A DNA stretch of 64,000 bases from JANQHS01 sp965227315 (GTDB taxonomy: Bacteria > Bacteroidota > Bacteroidia > Cytophagales > CCMP332). The stretch lies in NCBI GenBank assembly GCA_965227315.1, contig OZ245737.1, forward strand, positions 2,418,001 through 2,482,000, in the 5' to 3' direction. The notes below the pieces were generated by a model. It was not told the origin of the DNA, made no database searches, and saw nothing but the letters and a program-made list of their open reading frames with translations. Shown piece by piece: positions 15,516-26,235 of the stretch (its first letter is position 1; each line of letters begins with the position of its first letter). Made by a program: the position numbers and the translations under genes.

Positions 15516-17786
15516 ATGCCGATCAATTTCAGAAAAGAGGATGCCCTGAATTATCATACTCAGGGACAGCCCGGGAAGATTGAGGTGACCCCGACAAAAC
15601 CCCTTGTCACCCAATTGGATCTGGCCCTTGCATACTCTCCAGGAGTGGCCGAGCCCTGCAAGGAAATTCATAAGTCCGACGAAAAGGTTTATGACTATAC
15701 CTCCAAAGGGAATCTGGTTGGGGTAATTTCCAATGGTACAGCGGTTTTGGGTTTGGGAAATATTGGCCCCTCAGCCTCAAAGCCTGTAATGGAAGGGAAA
15801 GGCGTCCTCTTTAAAAGATTTGCCGGGATCGATGTTTTCGATATCGAGATCAACGAAACGGATCCCAAAAAGTTTGTAGAGATCGTAAAATCCCTTGAGC
15901 CAACCTTTGGCGGAATAAATCTGGAAGACATTAAGGCTCCCGAGGCCTTTTATATCGAGGAAGAGCTCAGAAAGCAAATGAGCATTCCGGTGATGCACGA
16001 TGATCAGCACGGCACAGCGATCATTGCATCTGCGGCCCTGGTGAATGCTCTCTCCCTTGCAGGTAAGAAATTGTCAGAAGTCAGGATAGTCATTAATGGG
16101 GCCGGAGCGGCGGCAATTTCCTGTGCAAACCTGATCCTTGAGATGGGCGCAAGGAATAAGAATTTGATCCTGCTGGACAGCAAGGGTTGCATTCGGGAAG
16201 ACCGAAAAGACCTGAACGAAACAAAAAGAAGATTTGCGACATCCCTGGATATACATACCCTAAAAGAGTCCCTGGTAGGAGCGGACGTGTTTATCGGGTT
16301 GTCCATCGGAAACGTTCTTAAACCTGCTATGGTAAAATCGATGGCGGATTCCCCGATCATCTTTGCCCTGGCCAACCCCACTCCTGAAATAGACTATAAC
16401 AAGGCAATAGCAACCAGACCGGATGCAATGGTGGCGACCGGAAGATCCGATCATCCCAACCAGGTCAATAATGTACTTGGGTTCCCATTTATCTTCAGGG
16501 GAGCTCTGGACGTAAGATCAACTCAGATCAATCAGGAAATGAAACTGGCAGCTGTTAAGGCTATTGCTGAGCTCGCCAAGGAGCCGGTTCCTGAAATTGT
16601 GAAAAAGGCCTATGGGGAAAAGATCCTGGAATTTGGCCCCAAATACCTGATTCCAAAGCCACTGGATCCCAGGTTGATCACAAGAATACCTCCTGCCGTT
16701 GCAAAAGCGGCGATCAAAAGCAAGGTTGCCAAAAAGAAGATTTCAGACTGGGATGCTTATGAGGAGCAATTGCTAAAAAGGCTTGGACTTGACCAAAGAT
16801 TTGTTTCGAGGGTCATAAATCAGGCTAAAGAAGCTCCTAAGGTGGTGGTCTTCGCTGAGGCGGATAACCCCAGAATACTGAAGGCAGCTCGTTTGGTGCA
16901 TGAGGAGGGAATCGGTATTCCTATCCTTCTTGGAAATGAAAAGTTGGTCAAGGAAAAAATGAAGGAGCATGGGGTCAGCCTCAAGTGCAAGATCATTAAC
17001 CCTTCCCAAAACCCGCAGGATATGGAGCGCTATGGAAAAATGCTCTTTGAAAAGAGAAAGCGAAAGGGGATGACCTATTATGCGGCAATACGTTTGATGA
17101 GGGAAAGAAACTACTTTGCTTCGGCAATGGTAGAAATGGGTCATGCCGATCTGATGATCTCCGGAATGAACCGTGAGTATCCGAAATGTATACTTCCGCC
17201 CCTTCAGACTATTGGTCCCGACCCCAATATCGGTACCGTTGCAGGAATGTATGCCCTCATGGGACAGAAGGGATTGTTCTTTCTGGCAGATACGACCATA
17301 AATCAGGAACCAAGCTCTGAAGAACTGGTTCAGATCATCGGTCTGGTAGCTGAAACGGTCAGGTCCTTTGGAATTGAGCCAAGGATCGCATTGCTGTCTT
17401 TTTCAAATTTGGGTTCTGCAAAGGGAGAGGTACCCGAAAAAATGCAAACTGCATTGAAGAAGGCCTGGGAGATCCATCCGGATATACTGATCGATGGGGA
17501 GTTTCAGGCCCATATAGCGGTATCGGCTGAATTGCAGCAAAAATTCCATCCTTTTTCGAAGATTGCCGAAAAGGGCGCCAATACTCTCATCTTTCCGGAT
17601 CTGGGTTCCGGAAATATAGCCTACAATCTTTTGGCTGAGATAGGAGGAATGGAAGGAATTGGGCCAATCCTTATGGGGATGAACAAACCCGTACAGATCC
17701 TTCAAAGAAGTTCCTCGGTAAGAGAAATAGTCAATATGGTAGCCGTTGGAGTCGTTGATGCCCAGCATAAGGAGAACAGGGAATGA
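15516..17786 (+). CDS. maeB: NADP-dependent malic enzyme with C-terminal phosphotransacetylase-like domain
   Basis: A 756-residue cytoplasmic enzyme that oxidatively decarboxylates malate to pyruvate with reduction of NADP. The N-terminal malic domain (about 1-160) contains YSPGVAEPC and the metal-binding MHDDQHGTA region. The NAD(P) domain has INGAGAAAISCANL, and the segment IFALANPTPEI is conserved. The C-terminal PTA-type domain (about 430-756) contains GMNREYPKCILPPLQ and the FPDLGSGNIAYNL motif. It is catalytically inactive as a transacetylase in MaeB proteins and is thought to bind acetyl-CoA as an allosteric effector. The length fits MaeB. It overlaps ruvA by 4 bases, so a metabolic gene leads the ruvA-sprA-gcvH transcript. 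Confidence 0.95.
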   Translation: MPINFRKEDALNYHTQGQPGKIEVTPTKPLVTQLDLALAYSPGVAEPCKEIHKSDEKVYDYTSKGNLVGVISNGTAVLGLGNIGPSASKPVMEGKGVLFKRFAGIDVFDIEINETDPKKFVEIVKSLEPTFGGINLEDIKAPEAFYIEEELRKQMSIPVMHDDQHGTAIIASAALVNALSLAGKKLSEVRIVINGAGAAAISCANLILEMGARNKNLILLDSKGCIREDRKDLNETKRRFATSLDIHTLKESLVGADVFIGLSIGNVLKPAMVKSMADSPIIFALANPTPEIDYNKAIATRPDAMVATGRSDHPNQVNNVLGFPFIFRGALDVRSTQINQEMKLAAVKAIAELAKEPVPEIVKKAYGEKILEFGPKYLIPKPLDPRLITRIPPAVAKAAIKSKVAKKKISDWDAYEEQLLKRLGLDQRFVSRVINQAKEAPKVVVFAEADNPRILKAARLVHEEGIGIPILLGNEKLVKEKMKEHGVSLKCKIINPSQNPQDMERYGKMLFEKRKRKGMTYYAAIRLMRERNYFASAMVEMGHADLMISGMNREYPKCILPPLQTIGPDPNIGTVAGMYALMGQKGLFFLADTTINQEPSSEELVQIIGLVAETVRSFGIEPRIALLSFSNLGSAKGEVPEKMQTALKKAWEIHPDILIDGEFQAHIAVSAELQQKFHPFSKIAEKGANTLIFPDLGSGNIAYNLLAEIGGMEGIGPILMGMNKPVQILQRSSSVREIVNMVAVGVVDAQHKENRE

Positions 17787-18373
17787 TAGGATATCTTAAA
17801 GGGGAACTTGCTCGCAAAACAGGTGGGTATATCTGGGTTGAGGTGAATGGTGTAGGATATGAAGTCCGAATAAGCCTCCAGACCTTTTCTGCTCTTCCCG
17901 ATGAGGGTGAGGTCACCATTTACATTTACCAGCATATCCGTGAGGATGCCAACCTGTTATTTGGGTTCTTTTCCGAACAGGAAAAAGAGACCTTCGTGCA
18001 CCTGATCTCTATTTCAGGAGTAGGACCAAATACCGCACTTGTCATCCTCTCATCACTCTCCCCCCAGGAGTTGAACAATGCCATTTCTCAGGGAGATGTT
18101 TCCAGGATAAAATCCGTAAAAGGTATAGGAGCAAAAACGGCCGAAAGGATCATTTTGGAATTGCGAGACAAACTCGGTTCAATAGGCAATTCTCCCAACG
18201 AAAATATTCCTTCAATTCTTAACAATACCCTACGTGATGAAGCGTTATCTGCCTTAATTACCCTTGGTTTTGCGAAATCTACCGCGGAAAAGGGTATTCA
18301 TCAGGCCTTATTGGAGATGGGGCCGGAAGCTTCCCTTGAGGAGGTTATAAAATGGGTATTAAAGTCTTCTTGA
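17783..18373 (+). CDS. ruvA: Holliday junction branch migration protein RuvA
   Basis: A 196-residue protein that binds four-way DNA junctions as a tetramer and loads the RuvB motor. Domain I (about 1-63) is an OB fold beginning MIGYLKGELARK. Domain II has two helix-hairpin-helix motifs, SISGVGPNTALVIL and IKSVKGIGAKTAERIILELRDKL. Domain III (about 150-196) ends in VIKWVLKSS and contacts RuvB. RuvB is encoded far away at 45.4-46.5 kb on the other strand. The start overlaps the malic enzyme stop in an ATGA junction, and the sprA start follows after seven bases. Confidence 0.97.
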   Translation: MIGYLKGELARKTGGYIWVEVNGVGYEVRISLQTFSALPDEGEVTIYIYQHIREDANLLFGFFSEQEKETFVHLISISGVGPNTALVILSSLSPQELNNAISQGDVSRIKSVKGIGAKTAERIILELRDKLGSIGNSPNENIPSILNNTLRDEALSALITLGFAKSTAEKGIHQALLEMGPEASLEEVIKWVLKSS

Positions 18374-18380
18374 CTGGTAT

Positions 18381-21300
18381 TTGAGTTTTTTGAAGAAAAG
18401 AAAACTGCTGCTACTGTTGTTTGCGGCGGGAATCGGGCTGTGTGCCGTATTCCCGGCTGGAGCGGTTTACCCCGGCCATTCTCCCAACTTCTTCCTTGAA
18501 GATTCGCTTTCCGGCGATTCCACTGTTCCAGGTGATTCTTTGAATACACCACCTCCACCTCCGCCAGAACCGGAACCCACGGGTCCCACTTCTTACGAAA
18601 AAAGCCGTGAACCGCTTTACGGCATGCAGGACATCCACGGAAGTCCTTTAATTGATCGTCTGTCAAGATCTCCGCTTTACTTAGGATTACCCAGTAACAT
18701 CTCCAGGAGCGTCGAAATGGACGATAGCCTTAAGTATTACACGATCTATGAACAAATCGGGGAGGATGATTTTCGTCCTCCCACGATTTTAACCTATGAG
18801 GAGTTCAGCAGGATCAGAAATGCTCAACTTGAGCAGGATTACTTCAGGCAGATTTCCGGTAATGCCGATGAATCAGACCCATTGGGTGGGGAGAGGGGAT
18901 TGATTCCCATAATTCACCTGCACCCAGCATTCGACAGGATCTTCGGTGGCAACTTTGTGGACATCAGGCCTAACGGTTTCGTAACCCTGAACTTCGGGGC
19001 CAGGTGGCAGAGGGTACAGAACCCTGCGATCCCAATAACCCAACAGCGAAACGGAGGCTTTGAATTCGATCAGCAGATCTCCATGAATGTTATTGGAAAA
19101 GTTGGAGAAAAATTAAAACTGACCGCCAATTGGGATACCAAATCGAGTTTTGATTTTGAGAACAGGGTTAAGCTGGATTACCAGGGTTTTGAGGAAGACA
19201 TCATACAGGATATTGAGGCAGGGAATATTGCCTTTAATCCACCCAGTACCCTGATCCAGGGTTCTCAAAACCTGATGGGTGTTAAGACCAAGCTTAAGTT
19301 TGGGAAGTTGGACGTGACTGCCGTATTCAGCCAGCAAAGGGGAAAAACGGAATCCGTTACGGTTTCTTCCGGCGGTTCCCAAAATACCAACTTTGATGTT
19401 CCCGTATCTGATTATGAGGAGGATCGACACTTTTTCCTTGCGCAGTATTTCAGAGATAATTATGAGCAATGGCTGCAACAGATCCCCAACATTAACTCGG
19501 GAGTCCAGATCACAAGGGTTGATGTTTATATTACCAACCGTCAGCAGCAGACCCAGAACCAGAGAAACATTATTGCATTTACGGATCTGGCGGAAGCTGA
19601 TCCCGACAAGACCCTGATCCAGGATAATCCGGCCTGGGGTCAGGGAGCATTTCAGCGCCCTCCCTCCAGTCCCGCAGACAATGGAGCCAATACGCTCTAC
19701 AATACAATGAACAATGACCCCCAGGCAAGGAATGTCTCAACGGCCACCGTGGAATACATGGAGGGAACCTACAATCTTGAAGTTGGTGTCGATTATGAAT
19801 TCCTCAAAGGAGCAAGGAGGCTTTCGCCTTCGGAATACAGCTTCCATCCAAAGCTGGGTTATGTGTCCATCAATCAAAGTTTTCAGCAGGATGTGGTCAT
19901 TGCCGTGGCATATGAGTACGTGGTAAACGGGGTTGCTTACCGCGTAGGGGAACTCCAGGACCCGAACATTCAGAACTCGGAAAATATGTATCTGAAATTG
20001 CTCCGTCCCGCTTCAAGCCCGTTGCTTGAGAACCCTACCTGGGATCTGATGATGAAGAACATCTATGCTATGGGGGCAAGCCAGATCTCAAGAACCAACT
20101 TCCAAATGCAGATCATTTACAGGGATGATCAGACAGGTATCGATAACCCCAGTCTTCATGAAGGACAGAGGACCAAGGATGTTCCGTTGGTGCAATTGAT
20201 GGGCGCTGATAACCTGAACCCTAATGGAGATCCCGGCTCCGATGGTAACTGGGATTTTGTTGACCAATCTACCATTGAGACTTTTGAGCCCATTTTGATC
20301 GATGCTCGTCGGGGAAGGATCATCTTCCCGGTTCTTGAGCCATTCGGTTCCCATCTTGAAAGTTTCTTTGATCCAAACAATGAAGGAGCACTGATCAATA
20401 AGTATGTTTTTGATACGCTATACACCGGGCCGCGGGCCATTGCCAGACTTGATGCGGACAAGAACAAATTCCGGCTGGTAGGTGCCTATCAGGGAGAAGC
20501 CGGTTCGGAGATCAACCTTCCGGGATTTAATATATCTCCCGGATCGGTAAGGGTTTTTGCAGGATCCTCAGCTTTGGTCGAAGGTCAGGATTATACCGTT
20601 GACTACAACCTTGGACGTGTGCTGATCACAAATGACGGGGTGTTGAATTCCGGTAGCGATTTGCGAATACAGTATGAGAAGGCTGATCTTTTCAATTTCC
20701 AGTCCAGATCGCTCTTTGGTGGCCGCTTCGACTACAAACTCAATCGGGATATGAATCTCGGTGCAACGGTAATGCAGTTGAACGAACGGCCGATCATTAC
20801 CCGTGTAAGTGTTGGGGATGAGCCAACCAAGAATACGATGGTCGGCGTTGATTACAGCGTGAGTAAGGAGTCTCAGCTGATTACCAAGATCATTGATAAG
20901 GTTCCCCTGCTTTCCACAAAGGTTCCCTCAACTGTGGATCTGAACGCCGAAGCAGCTGCATTGTTCCCGGGCTCTCATCAGAGACTTGGCGACGGGGGAA
21001 ACAGTTTCATCGACGACTTTGAAGGAGCCGAGATCCCTTACGATTTCACTGCCGTACCTGTGTCCTGGAGGCTTGCCTCGACACCCCTTGAGATACCCGG
21101 ATACAATCTACCCGACCGGGGGGCTGGGTTCAGACGCGCACGAATGGCATGGTATACGATCGACAATGTATTCTATCGAAGCGATGGAGGTGGCAAGCCG
21201 GATAACATCTCCGATGAGCAGTTGGAGAATCACTATGTACGAGCGGTTGCTTTTAACGAGGTGTTTCCAGGGCGTCAGGGCCAAGCCGTTAACTTCAATG

Positions 21301-24300
21301 AGCAAACCCTTGATGTGGCCTTTTATCCTGATGAAAGGGGGCCCTACAATTACAATCCAAATACCAATGAGCTGGATCCCGCGACTGGAAAATTCCTCCC
21401 GGATGAAGCCAAGGAGAATTGGGGAGGTATGACAAGGGCGATTACCTTCAACAATAACTTCGATGCTGCAAACATTCAATACCTTGAGTTCTGGTTGATG
21501 GATCCATTCATTTCCGGTGAGAACGGAAGGGTAGCTACCGGTACAAATGGACAGGAAGGAACCAATAACACCACCGGAGGAAAACTTTTCTTCAACCTCG
21601 GAGATATCTCGGAAGATGTGCTGAATGACGGGTTGTATTCTTTTGAAAATGGACTCCCTCCGGTAGGCACTACACAAACATCCGATTGGGGGGAAATTCC
21701 AACTATCTCAAATATTACCCGTGCTTTCGACAATGATCCCGGAGCCAGAAATCAGCAAGACATCGGTATGGATGGCCTGAATAATGCGGCCGAAGCATCC
21801 TTTCCCAACTATCAGCAATATCTTGTCAATCTTCAAAACGCCCTGACACCGGATGCCTTCAATTATTATGTGCAGGATCCAAGCAGCGATGATTTTATCT
21901 ATTACCTGGAAGATGAATACAGGGTTCCGGATCCTTCAATTCTTGAACGCTACAAACAGTTCAACGGACTGGAGGGAAATTCTCCAGCTCAAACCAACTC
22001 TACTCAGTTCACGCCCTCAAACTCCCCTCTTCCGGATGAAGAAGACCTGAACAAGAACTTTAATGTTGACCTTCAGGACAGGTACTTCCAATATGAGATG
22101 GACCTCAGGCCTGAACAACTCAATGTGGGTTCCGGTTACATCGTAGATCAGGTCACCAATAATATAAATGGGGACAACGTCAGCTGGTACCTATTCAGAA
22201 TTCCGCTTCGGGAATTGAACGGAATAACTGCAAAGCAGGTAGGGCCCGGCGGTCTTACTTTCAATTCAATACGTTGGATGAGGATGTTCATGACAGGCTG
22301 GGAGCAACCCGTGGTTTTGAGAATGGTTGACCTTCAGCTTGTTTCCGCACTTTGGAGAATAGATGAAAATGAATATTACGCGACAGACAACGGGATTGAG
22401 CTTTCCAATGATGTGCAATCAAGGATGGTTGTCTCAACGGTGAACATAGAGGAAAACGGAACCGTAACCCCGGAGGATAAGGCCGAAAAGGTACCCTACA
22501 TGCTACCTCCTGGAGTGAATAGGGATTTTGACAATACCTCTCAGGTGAGCCGGCAATTAAATGAACAATCACTACAGGTCTTTGTCACGGACCTTGAACA
22601 AGGTGTGGGGAGGCCCGTATTTAAAAATGTGGTATACGACCTTCTTAACTATAAGAAGTTAAGAATGTACGTGCATGCCCACGACCCCACCGGTCAAACC
22701 GAAGATGGGGATATCTCCGCATTTATTCGTATTGGCACGGACTTCGATCAGAATTATTACGAGGTTGAAATTCCGTTGAAAATGACGCCAATGGGTCTTG
22801 ATGTTCAGTATAATCCATACAATGTATGGCCTGAACAGAACAACTTTGATGTTGACCTGCGCGAACTGGCGAATGCAAAAACGCGTAGGGCGGAGTTCAA
22901 TGCGCAATTTGACGGAGACCCATACCGAGATGCCAACAGCTTTGAATACCAAAGTGGAAAGTATAAGATACGGGTTGTGGGAAGGCCAGATATGAGTGAT
23001 GTCCTGGTGGTCATGATGGGTGTAAGGAACCTGTTCAATGAGGGCGAAGCAAGGCAGGAGACCAAGTCGGCCTATGTCTGGTTCAATGAATTGAGGGTAG
23101 CTGAGTTTATCAAAAACGCGGGTTGGGCGGCTACTGCAAGGTTGAATTCTAAACTTGCGGATTTTGCTACCTTATCAGCTTCGGGAAAATATGTCACCGA
23201 AGGGTTTGGACAAATATCCGATAAGATCTCGGATCGCTCCAGGCAGATCGAAAGGCAATATGATATTCAGTCAAACATGAATCTGGAGAAATTCGTGGGA
23301 GAGAAGGCAGGGGTGAAAATCCCATTCTTTGTCAGATATGAGAATACCAAGATCCAACCCAAATTTGACCCTCTGGATCCTGATGTGAGATTAAAGGATA
23401 AGCTGGAGGTCATAGAAGCCACTTCCGGAAAAGAGGCGGCCGAGGAGTATGACAAAAAGGTCTCCACCCGAAGTGAGGTCAAAAGTTTTAGGTTTTCTAA
23501 TGTGTCCAAGACAAAGACGAACCCCAAAGCGAAATCGCGCATCTATGATGTGGAGAACTTTTCATTGTCTGCGGGATTTTCGGAGACGAAACGATCCAGT
23601 TCAACAGTTGCCACCTACCTCAAAACCAACCATAATTTGGGTGTTGGGTATAATTTCTCAGCAAAACCTCTGAGCATTGAGCCATTTAAGAAATCAGATG
23701 CCCTTAAGAATAATTGGCTCAAGCTGATCAAAGACGTCAATCTTACCCCTGTTCCAAGTTCTTATACCGTGAGATGGGATCTGAACAGGGATTATACCAA
23801 AACCCAAAACAGGAATGAAAACCTCGAGACCACGAATATGCCTATCCTGTATCAGAAGTTTTTCAATTTCAACAGGACTTATGCGGTTCGGTGGAATCTG
23901 ACGAAGAGTATTTCCCTGAACTATAATGCCAATGTACGTGCGATGATCGATGAACCGGACGGGGAACCCAATCCGGGAGCATATAGGGATGTGGTGATGT
24001 CGGAGCTTCGAAACCTTGGAAGGACTGTCAATTTTGATCAGACAGTGGCCGCGAACTACGCGCTGCCATTGGACAAGATACCTCTCCTTGATTGGACCAG
24101 CGCAGACCTGAATTATAACGTCACCTATTCCTGGCGCGCAGCTTCAAGGGAGGTGGCCAATCTTGGAAATAGCATACAGAACAATCAGAATGTCTCCCTG
24201 AACGGCAAGGTTGATTTCCGAAAGCTTTACCACAAAAGCGGATTTCTGAAAAAGGTTGAAAGTCCGAGACGAACCAGAAGAAGACCAACGGACAACAACA

Positions 24301-25802
24301 GAAGAAATAAGAATGACACCACCCAAAAGAAACCTCCGCCCGAATTAAAGGGATTAAAAGCCGTTTTGAAGTTGCTCATGATGGTTAAATCGGCCAATGT
24401 GAATTATTCCATCAGGCGCGGTACATTCCTGCCGGGTTATATGCCATCCGTGGATATTCTTGGATTTCAACGAGAGTATACCGACCCCATAAGCGGAATT
24501 ACTTCCTTTTATGCTCCGGGAATGGATTTTATTCTGGGCAGTCAGGATCCGGGAATTCGACAGAGAGCGGCGGAGAACGGATGGCTTACCCGTGATCAAA
24601 ACTTCTTCAACCAATTCTCGAGGTCACAGACAGAAGCATTTTCGTTCAGGCTGACCGCGGAGCCTGTGAGAAGTTTCAGGATACAGTTTGACGCCGATCG
24701 ATCCAGAACGGATAATTATACCGAATTGTATCGGTATAATTTGGGAGGTTTGGATACCGCCACAGGAGGCTATGTGCCGCCCGGATTTAGCGATGGTGTT
24801 GGTTTACAGCCCAACAGAACCGGTTCATATTCCATAACGGTAATCGCGATCGGCACCTCGTTTAGCAGCCTTGTTCCGGGGCGTACCAATGTGACCGAGG
24901 TCTTTCAAACCTTTGAAAACAACCGGGAGCCAATGCTTGATCGTCTAAATCAATTGAATCCTAACGGTGAAGGATATCAGCTCAATTCGCAGGATGTACT
25001 CTTACCTGCGTTTATGAATGCTTACCTGGACAGGGATATTAATTCGGTGGAACCATTGCCATTTCCTACCATACCATTGCCAAATTGGAGGATTGATTTC
25101 TCCGGATTGTCTAATATACCGGCCATCAGAAAGAAGTTCACCTCTGTGAATATCAAGCATGCCTACAGCGCCAAGTATCAGATCGCTAACATGGTAACCT
25201 CCATCGATTATATCAACTCGGATATTGATTGGCTTGATTTTCAGGACAACTATCCATGGCCTTCGATCAAAAGGAGTGTTGATGATACCTCTTACTATAT
25301 TCCCGTCTACAATATTTCGGCAGCTTCGCTGGCCGAGCAGTTTAGCCCGCTTATCGGTGTGGACTTTCGGACCAAATCAAAAATGTCCGGGGGCATTGAA
25401 TATCGGACCAGCAGAAATGCCACTTTGAATATTGACAATGCCCAGGTAACAGAGATCAAGAACCAGGATATTGTGATCAATTTTGGATATACCAGGGCAG
25501 GAATGAAGCTCCCGTTTCGTGTTCAGGGAAGACCCGTTGTTTTGCAGAACGATGTCACCATGAGGGTACAGTTGACATTCAGGGATACCGAGACACTACA
25601 AAGAGCCTTGGAAGAAAATGGGGTTGTCACAGGAGGAAGCAATACGATACAATTTAGACCCACTATAGAGTATGTGGTCAATCAAAGGTTATCCCTGCAG
25701 GCCTATTTTGAAAGAAATGTCAATACGCCCAAAATCTCCACCTCTTTTAAAAATTCAAATACCTCTTTTGGTGTGCAGGTAAGATTTAGTTTAGCGGGTT
25801 AA
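18381..25802 (+). CDS. sprA: SprA/Sov, outer-membrane translocon of the type IX secretion system
   Basis: A 2473-residue protein, the length expected for SprA, which forms a giant 36-strand barrel that moves T9SS cargo across the outer membrane and is needed for gliding. The start is TTG at 18381; no ATG precedes the signal peptide (MSFLKKRKLLLLLFAAGIGL), and an in-frame TTG at 18390 is the only alternative. After the signal comes a Pro/Glu-rich linker (about 55-70), then long stretches of beta strands and conserved pieces such as FDFENRVKLDYQGFEEDIIQ and GGRFDYKLN. The C-terminus (FKNSNTSFGVQVRFSLAG) is barrel-like. It lies between ruvA and gcvH, a common arrangement in Cytophagales. Confidence 0.96.
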   Translation: MSFLKKRKLLLLLFAAGIGLCAVFPAGAVYPGHSPNFFLEDSLSGDSTVPGDSLNTPPPPPPEPEPTGPTSYEKSREPLYGMQDIHGSPLIDRLSRSPLYLGLPSNISRSVEMDDSLKYYTIYEQIGEDDFRPPTILTYEEFSRIRNAQLEQDYFRQISGNADESDPLGGERGLIPIIHLHPAFDRIFGGNFVDIRPNGFVTLNFGARWQRVQNPAIPITQQRNGGFEFDQQISMNVIGKVGEKLKLTANWDTKSSFDFENRVKLDYQGFEEDIIQDIEAGNIAFNPPSTLIQGSQNLMGVKTKLKFGKLDVTAVFSQQRGKTESVTVSSGGSQNTNFDVPVSDYEEDRHFFLAQYFRDNYEQWLQQIPNINSGVQITRVDVYITNRQQQTQNQRNIIAFTDLAEADPDKTLIQDNPAWGQGAFQRPPSSPADNGANTLYNTMNNDPQARNVSTATVEYMEGTYNLEVGVDYEFLKGARRLSPSEYSFHPKLGYVSINQSFQQDVVIAVAYEYVVNGVAYRVGELQDPNIQNSENMYLKLLRPASSPLLENPTWDLMMKNIYAMGASQISRTNFQMQIIYRDDQTGIDNPSLHEGQRTKDVPLVQLMGADNLNPNGDPGSDGNWDFVDQSTIETFEPILIDARRGRIIFPVLEPFGSHLESFFDPNNEGALINKYVFDTLYTGPRAIARLDADKNKFRLVGAYQGEAGSEINLPGFNISPGSVRVFAGSSALVEGQDYTVDYNLGRVLITNDGVLNSGSDLRIQYEKADLFNFQSRSLFGGRFDYKLNRDMNLGATVMQLNERPIITRVSVGDEPTKNTMVGVDYSVSKESQLITKIIDKVPLLSTKVPSTVDLNAEAAALFPGSHQRLGDGGNSFIDDFEGAEIPYDFTAVPVSWRLASTPLEIPGYNLPDRGAGFRRARMAWYTIDNVFYRSDGGGKPDNISDEQLENHYVRAVAFNEVFPGRQGQAVNFNEQTLDVAFYPDERGPYNYNPNTNELDPATGKFLPDEAKENWGGMTRAITFNNNFDAANIQYLEFWLMDPFISGENGRVATGTNGQEGTNNTTGGKLFFNLGDISEDVLNDGLYSFENGLPPVGTTQTSDWGEIPTISNITRAFDNDPGARNQQDIGMDGLNNAAEASFPNYQQYLVNLQNALTPDAFNYYVQDPSSDDFIYYLEDEYRVPDPSILERYKQFNGLEGNSPAQTNSTQFTPSNSPLPDEEDLNKNFNVDLQDRYFQYEMDLRPEQLNVGSGYIVDQVTNNINGDNVSWYLFRIPLRELNGITAKQVGPGGLTFNSIRWMRMFMTGWEQPVVLRMVDLQLVSALWRIDENEYYATDNGIELSNDVQSRMVVSTVNIEENGTVTPEDKAEKVPYMLPPGVNRDFDNTSQVSRQLNEQSLQVFVTDLEQGVGRPVFKNVVYDLLNYKKLRMYVHAHDPTGQTEDGDISAFIRIGTDFDQNYYEVEIPLKMTPMGLDVQYNPYNVWPEQNNFDVDLRELANAKTRRAEFNAQFDGDPYRDANSFEYQSGKYKIRVVGRPDMSDVLVVMMGVRNLFNEGEARQETKSAYVWFNELRVAEFIKNAGWAATARLNSKLADFATLSASGKYVTEGFGQISDKISDRSRQIERQYDIQSNMNLEKFVGEKAGVKIPFFVRYENTKIQPKFDPLDPDVRLKDKLEVIEATSGKEAAEEYDKKVSTRSEVKSFRFSNVSKTKTNPKAKSRIYDVENFSLSAGFSETKRSSSTVATYLKTNHNLGVGYNFSAKPLSIEPFKKSDALKNNWLKLIKDVNLTPVPSSYTVRWDLNRDYTKTQNRNENLETTNMPILYQKFFNFNRTYAVRWNLTKSISLNYNANVRAMIDEPDGEPNPGAYRDVVMSELRNLGRTVNFDQTVAANYALPLDKIPLLDWTSADLNYNVTYSWRAASREVANLGNSIQNNQNVSLNGKVDFRKLYHKSGFLKKVESPRRTRRRPTDNNRRNKNDTTQKKPPPELKGLKAVLKLLMMVKSANVNYSIRRGTFLPGYMPSVDILGFQREYTDPISGITSFYAPGMDFILGSQDPGIRQRAAENGWLTRDQNFFNQFSRSQTEAFSFRLTAEPVRSFRIQFDADRSRTDNYTELYRYNLGGLDTATGGYVPPGFSDGVGLQPNRTGSYSITVIAIGTSFSSLVPGRTNVTEVFQTFENNREPMLDRLNQLNPNGEGYQLNSQDVLLPAFMNAYLDRDINSVEPLPFPTIPLPNWRIDFSGLSNIPAIRKKFTSVNIKHAYSAKYQIANMVTSIDYINSDIDWLDFQDNYPWPSIKRSVDDTSYYIPVYNISAASLAEQFSPLIGVDFRTKSKMSGGIEYRTSRNATLNIDNAQVTEIKNQDIVINFGYTRAGMKLPFRVQGRPVVLQNDVTMRVQLTFRDTETLQRALEENGVVTGGSNTIQFRPTIEYVVNQRLSLQAYFERNVNTPKISTSFKNSNTSFGVQVRFSLAG

Positions 25803-25855
25803 ATTCTGGTCAATACCTAAGAAAACATTTATTTTAACTGCAAAAAAAACTAGAA

Positions 25856-26233
25856 ATGGATTTTCCTGAGAACCTAAGGTACACTCAAAACCATGAGTGG
25901 GTAAAATTAGAAGGCGATACTGCTACAGTGGGCGTGACCTCTTATGCTCAAGGGGAGCTTGGAGATGTTGTTTTTGTTGACATTCCGAGCGAAGGTGACG
26001 ATCTGGACGAGGAGGAGATATTCGGTACAATAGAAGCGGTTAAAACGGTTGCTGATCTTTTCATGCCGGTTGCCGGCGAAGTTATTGAGATCAACCCAGC
26101 GCTTGAAGGAAACCCCGAAAAAGTCAATGAAGATCCCTATGGTGATGGCTGGATGATCAAGATCAAGGTAAGAGATGCTTCCAGTGTGGAATCACTGCTC
26201 AACCACGAAGAATACCACGCCCTGGTATCCTAG
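25856..26233 (+). CDS. gcvH: Glycine cleavage system H protein
   Basis: A 125-residue lipoyl carrier that shuttles the aminomethyl group between the P, T and L proteins of the glycine cleavage system. The lipoylated lysine is Lys63 within FGTIEAVKTVADLFMP. Flanking conserved segments are NHEWVKLEGDTATVGVT, the Tyr-rich strand, and NEDPYGDGWMIKI near the C-terminus. The other glycine cleavage genes are not in the window; location after sprA is common in this group. VanZ follows after two bases. Confidence 0.97.
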   Translation: MDFPENLRYTQNHEWVKLEGDTATVGVTSYAQGELGDVVFVDIPSEGDDLDEEEIFGTIEAVKTVADLFMPVAGEVIEINPALEGNPEKVNEDPYGDGWMIKIKVRDASSVESLLNHEEYHALVS

Positions 26234-26235
26234 AT

